Positions 47,758 through 61,908 of a stretch of 64,000 bases of DNA are shown in pieces. Under the pieces are notes generated by a model. The model searched no databases and was not told the DNA's origin. It saw nothing but the letters and a program-made list of their open reading frames with translations. The stretch's first letter is position 1; each line of letters starts with the position of its first letter. The position numbers and the translations under genes are program-made. Source of the stretch: Drosophila persimilis (Eukaryota; Arthropoda; Insecta; Diptera; Drosophilidae); assembly GCF_003286085.1 (NCBI RefSeq), contig NW_020825359.1, positions 719,501 through 783,500 on the forward strand. Direction: 5' to 3'.

Positions 47758-47979
47758 GGCTTACAAATGTAGCAATAATTCTCATCTTGCTTAAAAGCAA
47801 ACCAAAATGTTGTGTATATAAATTGCATGTTTTTAGTTTGGAACTAGCACAACACCTCTCTCTCGCGTGAAAACAGGCAGTTTCAGAAATAGCTGATCTC
47901 ATCTCTTGATCTCATACTTTTTAAGTGTTATTTTAACAGTAATAGTCTTTCTTATGTATGGAGGATACCAGAGACATCC

Positions 47980-50900
47980 CTAGGGACGACTAAAGATCAC
48001 AACGCTGTTGCGTCGCTTAAGGTTCCTTATTATGTTCTGTGGTCCAGCTGTCGATGTAGTCTGTTGATTGCCGGCTACTAGTTTTGCTGCTGCTGGTGGC
48101 GGCGGCTGCAGTGGAGCTGTGGGATTAGTTCCCGTGAACGAGGTGGACCAAATAGTATTCGCTGGTCTACTGCCGTGGGCTGCGGCTGGGCTTGGTGAAA
48201 GGGCTGCGGCTGGGCTTGGTGCGACGGCTGCTGCTGCTGCTGCTGCTGGTGGATTCGTCCTGATTAACCCATCTGGACCCAGGGTCTGACGTCGCTGACT
48301 GATCTTGGCTTTTTTTGGAACGGGCTCCCCCTGGATCCCCTGGATGGCGATAGGTGTGCGATTCTTGAGACCTATATGAATCCGGGGAATTGGCGGACGT
48401 TCAGCCAGGGCCATCAACTCTTCGTAAAGCTGGCGACTTAGAGTATCGCTATTGTAGCGTGTGTTGAGCAAACTGTTCTTGCTTATGATCAGACCGTTCT
48501 GGAATTGGAGGGCCGTCTGCATAAGGAATCGCAAAATCACCCGGTACGTGTACACTTGCCGGAAACGACCAACTCTTTCGTGGTGCTTCGTGTAGCAGTG
48601 CTGGATGTACTGCTCGAAGCCACCGGGTTGATCCATCTGACAAAAATGGCACCTATGGAAGCCCCCAAAGTGGGAGATAATGTGCCGCAGCAAGACCATC
48701 TCCTCCTGCGAGGAGAACAAACAGTATAAGCAGCGAAACATCAGCGGATGGACATTCGTAAAGCTGAAACCCTGATTGGCGTGCTCCTGCTGTCCGTGAT
48801 GGTACATCGCTATCTGATCCGGCAATATCTTCTGGCACAGGCTGCACTTTTGATAATACTCGGCCCCGTTTTTGCTTCGATTAAGATTCAGCAGCACCTC
48901 CAGACCCGAATCCGTCATGTTCTTGAGATCGTTTACCTGGTGATTCGCCTTCTCCATGTGGCTGCTGAGATCCTCCCAGTTTTGGTAATTATAATCGCAG
49001 AACCCGCACTCCCTGGGCCGACGGACATCACAGCCGAACGTCCTGACCAGGCGTTTATGTTGGTGCGATGACATCAGATGCTCACGCAGCTCTTTAGCAC
49101 TGCCCTTAAAGGACTTGCATTGGCAGCACATTAATATCGGCTGCACCCGGAACATGAAAGATCGCTTCGGGTGCGCCTTTGCCCAGTGCTGGTCTTTCAT
49201 TTCCATCAGATTCCGTGAGGTGAAACCACAATGATCGCAGCAGAAAATATAGAAATGATTACGCAAATAGGATTCGATCAAGGTCTTATCCTTCTCTGCA
49301 ATAGACACACGTAAACTCTCGTTAAAGGGTTCGCTGACATTCCGATTCGCTGTCGCTGTCACTGGCGCTGTCACTGGCGCTGTCACTGGCGCTGTCATTG
49401 GCGCTGTCACTGGCGCTGTCACTGACGCTGTCATTGACGCTGTCACTGGCGCTGGCGCTGTTACTCTCTCAGTCTCTGTTTCATCATCCGAGTCGAGAAG
49501 ATCGATCACCTCACTGATCCTTGCATTGACAGCGAGGGGGGGCTGCTGAACTTCCTGCTCCTCTGGCTCCTCGTCCTCCTCTTCGTCTGTATCCTCCTCT
49601 TGATCTTCCTCCTGTTGCTGCTGCTCCCGCTGCTGCTGCTGTGTCTCCTCAATCGGATGGGCCTCGGCCCAGGCCAGCTTATCGGGCAGATCAGTAAAAA
49701 CTCGCTGAAACTGGCAGATTGCCAGTCCCTTGAGGTCCGGATGTTCGTCAATCATGTGCGAGATAACTCTTCGCTCCTGGGTGCAACTGAAATCGCAATG
49801 CCGACACTTGTATTGGCAGAGGCACACATGCTGCTCCTTGAGATGGGCCACGATCCGCTGGAAGCTGAGAAAGGCCAGCCGACACTGGCAGCAGTAGAAC
49901 CCCATCGTTTGCCTTTTCCGCGCGATAGGGCGCTGATAGATAAGCGCTGGCTGCACATGCTCACTCGGATGATCATCCAGAATGTGTTGAATGACGGAGA
50001 CGGGCTCATTTGCCCCAAAACTACACTGCGGCGCACGCACAGGGCAGATGTACTGATGCTTAATGCCATGCACTGCCTCCACATGTGCGCGTATCTTCTC
50101 CATTGCGTTGTCCATGTGCTGGCACAGATTGCATATGAATTGATTGTGAGTTGGGTACTTCGATAGCTTGGCTGTAAAGGGAATCGCAAAGGAGATTCAA
50201 TCAGTGGGTATGGGATCTGGGCACTGGGTACTGGCTACTGGCTACTGGGTACTCACGCAACTTAATCCATCGGGCTGTGGTCTTTAGCCGTGCATTCACC
50301 TCCTGCCTGTGTATCACCACATCTACATTGATTTTCGGGTGCCGGTCCATGATGTGCCGCTCAATGGAATAACGGTCGGGATTGAGGCGAGAGCAGGAAC
50401 CGCACTGGTAAATGTGATGCTTGTGGGTGAGCAGATGCATCAAGTACTTCGAGACGGATAACTTGCTGGGCTGACGGGTGCGGCAGAAGGTGCACCACAG
50501 CACATCCGTGTACTTGTGCTCCTTCGACATGTGCTCGATGAGGGCCTGCTGCGTTGGCAGCTGTATGCCGCATTCCAATGCACCGCAGACGAAGCGACCC
50601 GCTGAGGGTACGTACAGCATGTACGGATTGACCACCGTATGTTGTCCCCCAGCTCCGTTGGCCACATCTTCTTGCACCGGAGATGGCTCGGGGATTTCGG
50701 GGTTAGTCTGCACGATGCGCTGTGATTCCACGAACGCACTAATCGTCTGCAGCTTGTGCATGGCCAGGTGTCGCTGCATGTGCACAACCTCAGAGCTGAC
50801 ATACAGGCACTCGGCGCAACGCAGCTGCACCGTCAGCACAGTGTTACCGCTGGGCAGCAGCTTCGCCTCCGAAGAGCGAAAGACTTGCTTTGTGCCGGCC

Positions 50901-53900
50901 TCGCGCAGCTTCAGTTCGCGGATCAGCTTGAACTTCATAGCCTGCAGCTGCTCTTGCTCGAAAGGCAACAGCACCCCAACCACATGACACACGGTGGAAT
51001 TGTGGGCGGCCCTCACAGCGTGGCCCTCCTGCAGGGAGACTTCCATCACCTTGAAGGAGTGATTGGGCAGGCCGAGCACCTCTGAATGGCACTTACGCAC
51101 GTGGAATATCAACATATCCTTGCTGTTGCCCGTCTCCAGGCACAGGCTGCAGATATAATTATGGCGCGCATGATGCAGCAGCATATGTTGCCGCAGCATT
51201 GGCGGCGTCTCCAGCGTGCGACAATACCGGCACTTAACCAGCTCCGTGTCCATGCGGGAGCTGCGTATGTGGTAGTGGATGTGCTTGACAAACGATTCGC
51301 TCGTCAGTCGGGCCCCGCAGGTCCTCTGCGGACATTCGAACAGATTGTCGTCTGTGGATTAGCGGAGAAGATTAATGGATGCTGGGTATGGATAGGGCGA
51401 TGGATCCTCAGTACTCACCCTCATATCCTGTAGGCTCTAGATATCTGACCAATACTTTGGAAATGGATACTCCTCCACGTGGGTTGTCTGCATAGGCTCT
51501 GCCTAGAGCCGTTTCCTTTCCCTGTAGCTGTGCCGGCACTGCCGGTGGAACTGTTGCTGTAAATGCATTCCTTTGCTGGGTGAATGTCTTATGAATCTGC
51601 TCGCTAACAGACAACTCCCCACCCGGCCGTGTGGTTGTAGCTGTTTCCAGCTCATGGCGCGGCGCCAGGCCATGCACAAGGACGCCATGTCGCACATAGT
51701 CATCCACATCGGAGGCCACATGAGGGCAGTAGGCGCAGTGCAGGTAGTCGGCGCTCCCAAAGCTGAAACGATGAAAATTCATGTGCTCCCGTATGCACAT
51801 CACTGTGTGGGCACAATAGCCGCATCCAGCGGCCATGCAGCGAAAACGATCCTGCGACAAGTGGAGTTTTGGACGACGGTTGGCTGTTGTTGGTGGTGCT
51901 CCAGCGGGAGCACCATTTTCCGCTGCTGCAGATGCAGCTACAGTTGAACCTGCTGCCGTTGGAGCTGCCAGACATATGTTGACGTGATTCGCAGAGATGC
52001 TTTGAGTCAACACAAAATGGCCATTGTTAACTGTTGCCAGTGACTCAGGCAGGACTGGGGGCAATGCCTGGGGTTCTGCTGGTTCCTTCTGGGGTTCATC
52101 CACATGGCACACAGTCACGATTTGGATGCCTGTGTTCTTCCTATTATTGTACAGCAGTTCTTCATTTGCCATTTCGTTTGCAGTTGCATTCCCATCTGCA
52201 GCCCTTGGGGCTTGCGTTTCCGTTTCCCTGGGAGATAATGCAGCCGGAGTGGCAGGCTTGGCGCAAAGAAATTCCCCCAGTCCGGCGGCATTAAAGTCCG
52301 CCAGCTGGTTGATAGGTCGTGGCGTGGCCTTTAGCAGATCCCTGAGCATAACATTAGCCAGGGTATCTCCTTCCACATTCCCATGCACATCCACATCCAC
52401 TTGGTTCGAGGATACATTTTCCTGTTGCTGCTGCTGTTGCTGTTGCTGTACCTGGTCCTGTTCGACTTGCTTTGCAGCTTTCGTGAGTAAGTCGCCACTG
52501 AAACGACGCACTCGAAGCTTGGGCAGTGCTGGCTTGGCCGCGGGCAGCAGCTGCTCGGGTGGATTCGCTGCAGGTGCTGAAGCAGGCATATGCTTGTGGG
52601 CCAGGTGACGCAGCTCATCTCCAATGCTGCGCGGTGGTGTCAGTAGCGCCCTTGTCTGGTCCTGGGTGATGCAGGCGGAACAGCCGCCGCTCCAGGACAC
52701 CTGCGGATGCTCGATGGCAAAGTGTCGCTCCAGGCCCTCGCGCTCGTTTGAGAAGAGAAACAAACAGCCCGGATACAGGCAGCAGTAGACGGCACTCGCC
52801 GGCAGTGTGGCCTCCCTCATGCGGTAGGCCACGTTCTCCACACGCGTCAATGCCGAAATTGGTGTGGTGTCCCCGGGGGAAGGTACTCCTCCTGCTGCTG
52901 CTGCTGCTGCTGCTACTACTACTTCGGGAGGAGTTGGCTTAGCTGCTGGAGCTGCAGTTGGGGCGGACAGTACTGGCTTTATCTGTATCTCCCGTGCGTT
53001 TTCTGGTTCTGGTTCTGGTTCCAAGGGTCGCATTTCGGGCATAAGTTCATTTGGATCGGCTGGCGTCATACGGGATGTTGAGCGACGTGGTCCGCCTCCT
53101 CCTGAACCTGAACCTCCTCCTCCAACCGTTCTGTTGGTGAGGCGGGAGTAGTAACGATTGAATGTCCGGAATATCGACTGGGAGCGGGACCCATCCTGAG
53201 AGCCAGTCTTGACCAGATCGACCCAATCCGCGGGGACCCTCTTCTTGTCATCATCATCGACATCCTTAGAGCCAGGGGCTGGTGTGGGGGCTGTGCATGC
53301 AGATTCGGTGTCCACATCCACATCCACATCCACATCGACATCCATTTCGCTACCGGAATCATCGCTTCCAATGCCCATGAGGGGATCCACGGGGACTGCA
53401 GGCACTACTGTCTCCTCCTCCTCCTCTAAGGGTTTGGCTGGCGAGTCCTGCGTTACCTGCGCTTCTTTGGCGGTGCCGTCCACTTCCATTGGCAACAGTT
53501 CCGACAAAATTGGCTTCTGCTCCATCATGGTGATGGCGGCAGCACTCTTTTGCTGGAGCCCAGACTCGTTTTGTAAGAGTTCCGCCTCATCGATATCCTC
53601 CTCCAGCTGGTCATGCAGCAGCCTCAGATCCATTTCTAATTCGGGATCAAAGTCCAAGAGGCACTCATTGACGACCAAAATGGGTTCGGCGGCAGCATTC
53701 TCATCCAGCGGAGGCACCTCGATCTCCTGCATCTCCTGTGAAGCTGGGATGCCATCCTCTTCAATCTCTTCCATATCTCTCTCCTCCCCTTGGGACTCTT
53801 CCTCCCGCTCGGAGAGCTTGGGGGGTCTGCCGGGCTTCCGTTGCTTTTTCTTGAAACGAATCTTCCTCTTGGGGGTCTTTGGATAGATCATGGAGCTGCG

Positions 53901-56900
53901 TCGCGATATCAGCTTCGGCACGGCCATGTTCGGTGCCGTTTCCGATTCCGTTTCTGTTTTCATCTGTATGTCATCGGCGGGACGACAGCAGAGGATCACC
54001 CTCTCCAGTTCTATGTCCGCGATCAGCTGTTCGTTGAGCCGATGATGCTTCATCAGATGCCTGTCCCGTCTCTCCTGCCCCATCTGCACGTAATCGCACA
54101 AAGGACACACATGCAGACTGAGGGGCAGGCAGCTGGTTCTCGGGTCGGAAACTATGTGTGCTTCGGGGACACAATTCTTGCGATGCTTCTTAATTCTAGT
54201 CTGGCGTCGCATCGGTTGCTGGCACGCCGAGCACTGGATATGGCTCTCGCCCGTATGCCCAATCAGATGCAACGCAATGTTGCCGAAGGAGGAGCTTTGC
54301 AGGTCCTTCGTGCAGAAGGGACACATGTAGTTGTACTTCATTCTGCTGCCGTCACCCACCGCAAGCCGCAAACGATTGCCGCGACCTTCGCGCAGTTCGT
54401 CCAGCATGCCGGGTGCTAGGCGAGAGATGTAGTTCTCCTTGTGGTACTGCAGATAGTGGCCGATGGGATTCTTATTGATCTTCATGTGGCACACAACACA
54501 ATTTTTGGCCCCAGTGGACATGGCATTCCATTCGGAGTTCACATTCAGTTGTGGTTTTTGTTTTCGCTTTTTCTGCTGCTCCTTTCGCTTTTGTTGTGTC
54601 GTTGTCGTTGGCGTTGGCTGTTTCGGGGACTGTGGGGGTATTGGCATTGGGTGACGCCGCAAACGCACAACACATTGCAACAATGGCTTCTCCCTTTTCC
54701 AGATTGTGGACGCTCGATTGATGCCGTCGTTGTTTCCGCGGGGTCCACAGGGTCGACCGCGACGTGCCACATTTCGAATCTCCCTTGGGCTGGGCCTACG
54801 ACTGGGAAGAGGGGAAGGAGACGGCGATGGCGATGGCGACTCTGATCGCCGTTGTACCTGTTGCACAGTGCATGCTCGTCTTCCAGTGGCCCGCGTCACT
54901 TCCTCTCCGTTGTGCATGGACGAAAGGTATTCGTTGAGCTTTTCCAGCTCGTTCCTCTTGCGTGCCCGTGGCTTGGCTCCTGCTAGATGCACGGTCGGTG
55001 GAGCGGGCGGTGTCGGGCGTGTTGGTGTTGGGGCAACAGACTGTTCATCGGAGTCCGTCACCTCAATCTGAGCACGGTTTTCTTCGATTTCCAGTCGTGG
55101 TCTCTTGCTCGCTTGCACGATCGCATTCTTGGGCGAGGAGGGAGGTCTGCCTCGCTTGCGTTTCACAGGCTGAGGAGTCTTCTCCGTTTGCAACTCGGTA
55201 GCCTCCGGTTTGCTAGAAATATCAGTCTCAAAATTGTTATTCTCCCCCGATCTCGGCTTGTCTGCCTTCGATTTGGAATGTGGAATATCAGGTTCTTTTT
55301 TCGGCCCTGTAATGGATCGTAGCTTCTTTTCCTCGGGTGTGGCCTTAGCAGACCTGTTTATCTGACCCAAACCGAAGCGTTTCCGGCTGAGCTTCGTTTC
55401 GTTGAAGGAACATTCGGGTATGCCGCGTGTGCGCCGCTTTCCAGTGATAATATTCTGGGTAGACACGCGGCAATTATCGCTGGTTTTCTCGAATATATTC
55501 GCCAGATGGCGTGCCTTCATCGCTTGCTTCTCATCCTTGCGCTTCTGTTCGGTGAGGTCCTCATACATCAGGCTACTACCATTAAAGAGTAAGGCCCTGT
55601 CCACCAGCGGACGGCTGGCCGTCGGTGCCATCGAATTGCGGCGTCGCATATTAAGATTGATTTTTCGGCTGTATGTGGGCCCCTGCTGCTCCTCACTCCT
55701 ATTTGTATCTCCATTTGGATTTGCCTTAAACTTCTGGCCAAAGTCCTCGAGCAGCTTGGAGCCATCGTCGTTAAATAGGAATGTACTGTGGCCGTTGGGA
55801 CCCAGGAAAATCTTCATTTTCGATAGTTTGGGTACCTTTTCGTCCGCAACTGGATCCGCAACCGCAACTGCGGCTGCCATGGACTCGGCAGTCACGGTTG
55901 CGGTTTCAGTTGCGGTTCCAGTTGCAGTTCCACTTGCAGCCGCGTTATCGGGCTTCCCTTCCAAAGGGCTTCCTGCCTTTGTTTTTGTGTTCTTCAGGTC
56001 AATCTCCGATGCAGCGAGCTCCGGCTGTATCTCCGGTTTGTCGGTTGTCGGTTTGCCCTCGGAGGCTTTGTCCGAGGGCGTACAGGGTATACAGACCATC
56101 GGTGGCTCGTTCTCTACGTTATCCGAGAGAGAGCAGGAGGCGCCTGAGCCATCGATCTGTGGCTCATTATTCGAGTTTTTCCCTTTCGCGAAGGTCTCCG
56201 CAGTGGAACAAGAGGAAGGTAAAGAGGAGGGCGTGGGCGTGGGCATGGGCGAGGGCGTGGAGGATGAGGCTTTCTTGTCGCCTGCTTCTTTTTGCTCCTT
56301 CTTTTCCGTTTGATTGTTGTCCTTTTTCTTCTGCAACTTCTTTTTCTTTTTCTTGTTGGCATTCTTTGCTGCTGACGTCTCTGCCTTTTTCGTTTTATCC
56401 TGATCTTTAGACATATTTTTGTTCTTATCCGCATCTTTAGATTTATTCTTTTTTTCCGCTCTTTCAGGTTTAGGATTATCTTTAGGATCTTTAGGACTAT
56501 TCCTGGGGCTCTCGCTCTCCACGTTAGGAGTATCTTTGTTATTATCAGTACTCCTATTCGTATCCTTATTCTTGTCTCTGTCGTTATCCTCTCTCTCATT
56601 ACAGGATTTGTTCGTGGGTGGACTCGTGCATGAGCTGGCACTCTCGCCCTCTTTACCATTGCCCAAGGACTGGCCCACTGTGGTCGCGGCTGCTGCCGCT
56701 GTCGACGTTTTTTTGGGTATTCGAAAGTCGATCTTCTTGGCCGGACCATTCGCGATGACGGTGCGATATGAGGTGTCCAACTGGCGCTCTGGTAGTGACG
56801 TCACTGCCACCGTTACGGCCGCACAATCGCTCTCCTCCTGCTGCCGCTGCTTGTCGGCTGCCTCCAGCTGGCGTTTTTTCTCGATGTCCGCCAGGCGCTG

Positions 56901-59268
56901 CTCCTCGGCCAGCTTGGCAGCGGCTGCTGCCTCCCTGGCCTTGGCCTCACGATGCTCGCGATACGAACGCGGCCCATCATAATGCCCTCCGCCTCGTCCG
57001 CCGCCTGATGGCATGTATCGATGGTTAATGCCACCGGGGCCGCCACTAAAGCTGCCTCCACCGAAGTTGGGTCTAGGTCCAGGCAGAAATCCAGGATCGG
57101 GACCAGGTCCACCTCCACTATTAAAGGCATTTGTTTCATTGTTATTATTATTGTTATTGCCATTCCAGGACGAAGATTGCCAGCTCGTAGAGTTGCCCTG
57201 AGAATAGCCCTGGTGCTGATGTTGCTGCTGATGGTTCGGTCGTGGCATATTCTGAGAGCGTGGATCCCGTGTCTCACGTGGATCCCATGTGGCCTCACGT
57301 GGCATCGATCTCAGATCGGAAGGATGAAAGTATTTGGACAAATGGGGCGCAGGGCCCGAGGATTGCGTCTCGTTCCCAGGAAGTCCTTGTGGCCGCTGGT
57401 TCCCATGAACATTGTGGGGAGGCCGCACATGCGCATTATGGCTGTTCGGATTCCGTGGTCGAAAGCCCATGCTTCGTTCCTTAGCTACTGGCCCTGGGAT
57501 GGGATTCCATAAGGAGGAGGCCTTCATTGGCGGTGCCGGCCGCACTGGCGATGCATCGCGAATGACACTCGGGGGAGGAACTGGCAGGGGGGGAGGAACT
57601 GGCAGGAGGGGAGGAGCTGGCGGGGAGGCCAGTACATTCGAAACGGCAGCTGACAAGGCGTGACTTTTGTAATTGGGATTCTTTCCACGCGGATCCATGC
57701 TATTCGATGCCAGTGGCAATGTGCACGGCAGTCCCAATCCCACAACCCCCGAGGGATCCAGCTTATCCATCAGCATAGCGGCCAGTTTCTTGCGTGCCTC
57801 CGAAAGTGGACTGACTGGTCTATCCCTTCTGACAGCATCTTTATCACACAAGGATGGTGGAGGAGTAGGAGAAATAGTAGGAACAAGAGTAGGAGTACCA
57901 TTCGATGGCTCTGTGGGCGTCTGCTGCTGTTGGTGCCTCTCGTTTGCTGTTGGCTGACGCACTGCCGCCTCCGATGTGGAGTCTGCTTTACATTGTTTGG
58001 TAAATGCCGTCTTTGCTGTTGATTGATCTACATTGGATCGGCGCGAGAATCCTAGATCGGCGCTGGCGCTGGCATTGAATTGCAAACTTATAGCTTTGCT
58101 CCGATCTCTATTGGCATTCTCTCGCGCCTGCTTTTGTTCTCTGTCCAGGGTTCTGGCTTCCCGTATGGCAGCCAGTAAACCTTGTCCCTCAGAAGGAACT
58201 CTGTCGCACTCTCTGGCCTTCTGGTTGGTATCCGACTTGCCACCCTCTGGTTTCTTCTGATCCGGACTTGCTCCTTGAGTCTTTGCTGTACTCTTGCGCT
58301 CATTGCGTGGCTTGTGGGCGGAAAAGCTGTGCGAACTGGAGGACTTGCGCGCTGGCTCCTCTCCGACTTTATTCGCTGGCGATGGGCGATCGAGTGAAAC
58401 GGATTTGCGTCTTTCAGTCGAAGCTTTCGATCCAGACAATGTTGTCGACCTGCTCTGAGGATTTCTTTTCCTGTTTGTTGATTCCTTGTGGTCCTCACTT
58501 TCACTGCAGGACGAACTTATCGATATTGTATCGCCACGGGCAGTACTGCTGGGCTTCTCTTTACGCTTTGTAGGTCCTGTGCTTGTGTCTGAGCCAGAAC
58601 CCTTTTGTTTCTGGTTGTTGATCTGAGGCGAGGCGGCGGCAGTGGCTGTGGATTTGGATTTGGCTAGGGCTGTGCCTTGTTTCGGGGCTTGACCTTTCTG
58701 GAGCAAGCGTTTTTGAGCGGGGGCTCCGCCTGATGCGGCACCACTGCCCTCGCGTGCCTGTCTATTTCGGACCATCTGCAATTCAGTTTTAATTAGTTGG
58801 GAAAACGAAACTGCGGCGGCGGGCGGGCGGCAACTTACTTCACCGAATTTCATTTCCAACTTCATGACAATGGACTCGATTTTCGTCAGTGTCTTCAGGG
58901 TCACATTGCTGTGCATAAAGAAACTGTTGAGGAACTTCTCAAGTAAAAAGGTTAACTGAAAGCACTTACTCTCGCTTGACAAGGCAGATGAGGGCCTCTA
59001 GACGGGAGAATTGTCCCTGGGTCAGGCTCGACATAAACGCCTTTTTCACCTCCTCGATGAAGGGCAAGAGGCCAAGAATTTGCTTTTGTTTAGCAACAAT
59101 CGCTGGGTTCAGGGGCAGAATAGCCCCCTCTTCCTCAGAGACATTTTCAAAGGCGGACTCTTGGACATCTCTGTGGGTGACATCGCCGGTCTGCTGGCGG
59201 TCAGTCACTACTTCCGAATCTTCCGATTCACTGATGGCCTCCACATTAATGTCGCTTGCATCCGCCAT
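47980..59268 (-). CDS. Giant C2H2 zinc-finger / AT-hook protein (probable CG14438 orthologue)
   Basis: Exons in order: 59268-58970, 58923-58839, 58775-51419, 51351-50257 and 50171-47980, 3,675 aa, with phases 2,0,1,1 all consistent. The start MADASDINVEAIS is preceded by a 5' UTR acceptor at 59295. The first half is disordered and Ser/Lys/Pro-rich, with an R/E/A coiled stretch (near 56850-56960). AT-hook-like motifs occur at about residues 1334 (KRKRGRPP), 1466 (RRGRPCGPRG) and 1772 (KPGRPPK). C2H2 fingers, many degenerate and widely spaced, run from about residue 1540 to 3500 (for example CPFCTKDLQ..H..GH, CCQCRLAFLSFQRIVAHLKEQH). This indicates a nuclear DNA- or chromatin-binding protein; the target is unknown. 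The CG14438 assignment is from memory of a large X-linked zinc-finger gene numbered next to Coq7 (CG14437). Confidence 0.85.
49350..49465 (-). repeat. In-frame 12-bp tandem repeat (Val-Thr-Ala-Pro/Ser)
   Basis: About nine copies of GGCGCTGTCACT and one-base variants within the zinc-finger coding exon, read on the minus strand as (V/M)TA(P/S). The period is a multiple of three, so length change keeps the frame. It lies in a linker between finger blocks. Confidence 0.85.
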
Positions 59269-61600
59269 GTGACAGTCTTTTGAGGATTTCTCTCCTGTGG
59301 AAATAAAACAACAAAATGTAAAATGTAAAGTCCTATCGATATCAGAACCGATCACAGCTGTACAGCTGTCCATCCGCCTATGAATCCATCCCACCCGCCT
59401 ATGCAGCTGCATACGTATGTACATATGTGCAAAAACCATGCCAAAGAAACTTACCCAATGGCATGACCATATCCATAGACACAATGTAGGTAAAATAATG
59501 AAAACGAAAAACAGCTAAAAACTATCGGCTTGGGAATACGTAAATGGGAAGCAACGTCCACATGACATTTCAAACGAACTATGACTTGTTTCGCTCAGGT
59601 GCCAACATGGCCTTGAAACACGCTTGCTTTAGAATTTTTACCTGATGATGGATGCTAATACATACATATTGCAGGAGCAAACAAAGAATACAATACAGTC
59701 TCTTAAAATGCCCGGCATGCAGACGGCCGCCTATCGGCTCGATGTTTACTATTTCGATGTTTACTTCCCATCACCATTGATTGGAAATAGTTTTCTTATG
59801 GTTTATTTTATTTTCAAAGCCGAACATGACCCATATATGTGCATACATAAATAAATCAATTAATTATTTGGGAAGTCGAGAATAGCAAACTAAAAAGTTC
59901 ATATTCTTTGGTGGTATGCAGAAATATCGATTCGATTGTGTAAAACGGAATTCGCCGCAAACCTCAGGCGACGTTGTGCCTGCTTTGGTGGTATGTGCGT
60001 ATCAACAGCACTGCTTTTTACATATGTGTGTGTGTTCCATGTGGTACCCAGGGTAGAATTATGATCGATCCCTTTCGTTTGCGTGTTTTTCTTGTTGTTG
60101 TTTTTTTTTATGTGGTTCGGGCGACGACGAGGGTCGTCTGCTCGTGTCCCCCGACAAGACTGTTTACCAAGCAAAAATACTCGACGACTTCTTCGCCTAT
60201 TCGTTACCTGACTAGCGGAGTTATTTCTGTACTGAAATACGCATACTATTGTATCCAGATGTTGAGCTAAGCAATTAAAAACAGGGATAAGCCCTTTAAA
60301 TATATACATACATACATATGTATTTTGGAGAGATCGATCTATATTTCTTCACATATTCATTGTTTGCATAGTCTTACACACGCTGGTGCATATGTATGTA
60401 TGGATGTATGTATGTATGTATCAATATTCAAAGTTGCTTCTTTAATACGAATTTTTTGAAACTGATGACATCACAAAGAGGAAACGAAAATTGCTGATCC
60501 AGCGTTAAAGCTGTAATTGACAGCGACCCACATATGGATGTACATATATGTATGTACATATATGTTCAATTATGAAATTGAAGTTAACACATAAATGCAA
60601 CAGCTTAAAAAAACCACTCATATAACCATGAATTTGTTCATATGTACAAAAGTATGTATGTATTGTTCAAAATTCAGAAGTAGTTTTCCCGCACACCCAC
60701 ATTAGATCTTTTGGGCTGTGCACAAAAAGAGATTGTCGTTGAATCGTGTAGTGTTTAGGAAAGTAAATTTATCTGCTGATCTCTGATTAATGATTACATT
60801 TGTCCTAAGACAAGAGTTCAAATAATACCGTCATATCGTTGGGTTTCTATCTCAGAAAAACGAGGTTCGCTGTTCTGTAATATTCTTACAAACCAAAGTG
60901 ATTGTCTCGGTAGATTGCGATGTGTGATGGTTCAAAACTGAGGCAATTTTGTATACAAATATCGGTATATAAATCGACCAGCCTTTTGGCGTGTAAATAT
61001 GAGAGGCCTTCATGAATCCAAGTTTTTATTAAATCACAGCTATACTCAAGCCTCTTTAATTATATCGATCCATACGAATCCTTCCTTCACTCAGATTCGG
61101 ATCACTTCCGAATGCGAAGGTTCGTTCCCATGTCTTTGAACTGACTCAAAACATCCAAATCTGATTTTGTAGAACCGATTCCAAAAAGGGATTGTTCTTT
61201 AATACTTATTTTTGATCCCACACCACTTCCCGATCGATTGTTTTTTATTCACGAAACGTTCTATACGAATGTGTTTGAAAATGTTCCTCATTTGTTTCTT
61301 CAATTTCTTTTTGGAAGTCGGTGCCAAGTACACGTATTTTTTAATTGTCTTTTGTGAAAAGTGAAAGTTAAGTGAAAAAGCCTATGTTGTACCACGTAAG
61401 TATTGACAGATGGTTATGGAAGCTCAACTACACCTTAACAATAAAAAGAAAAACGACCGTCAACTTTGTGTGCCACTGCAAGGGCCACGCATATTCGTAT
61501 ACCCGGTACTCAGTCAGTATATATATGAGCTTTATTTATGTAATTTATACAATATATTTTTTGGGATGAAAAATGAAAACATAATTTTCTTAAATTTTTT
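59269..61600. other. 5' flank of the zinc-finger gene and AT-rich intergenic DNA
   Basis: The minus strand shows a 5' UTR intron from a GTAAGTTTC donor (complement of about 59449-59454) to the acceptor at 59295-59296, so transcription starts upstream, probably near 59480-59620. Beyond that are ATAC/GTAT microsatellites (60310-60420, 60540-60560) and no convincing coding sequence or known element. Confidence 0.5.
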
Positions 61601-61729
61601 TTACATCTGTCTCATTTCCTATTCTTATACCAGCTGTTTTATCTCGCTCCCTACCGCCAGATTCCGCAGCCTTTTAAAACCACTTTCCAAAAACTACCTG
61701 GTTGACGGATATCCAGATGCTACAATGCC

Positions 61730-61870
61730 TTTGACATTCCTCCATAAGATTTCGACGAGATTAAGATCTAGTGAGTGAGCTAGACATAGCAAAACGTCGA
61801 TATTTTCGGATGCAACCCAATTCCTAGCGATCTTTCGTGACTGAATGTAATGTAATGTACCACACATATG
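61730..61870 (-). pseudogene. Tc1/mariner transposase relic, C-terminal part
   Basis: The minus strand translates to SRKIARNWVASENIDVLL, then CLAHSLDLNLVEILWRNVKG. This matches the Tc1-family pattern A..W....ID.L.WPA.SPDLNPIE.LW..(V)K, including the third catalytic acidic residue (E in LNLVEILW). Prolines are lost and a stop follows. It is a decayed copy. Confidence 0.75.
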
Positions 61871-61908
61871 GGCTGCACCTCCTAGGGCTCAACCCAGCAG
61901 GTGTTTTT

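Noticed and set aside
55402-56410. Plus-strand open frames of 200-300 codons opposite the zinc-finger exon
   Set aside because: Shadows of the 7.4 kb minus-strand coding exon; no domain, and the sense strand has splice-consistent coding.
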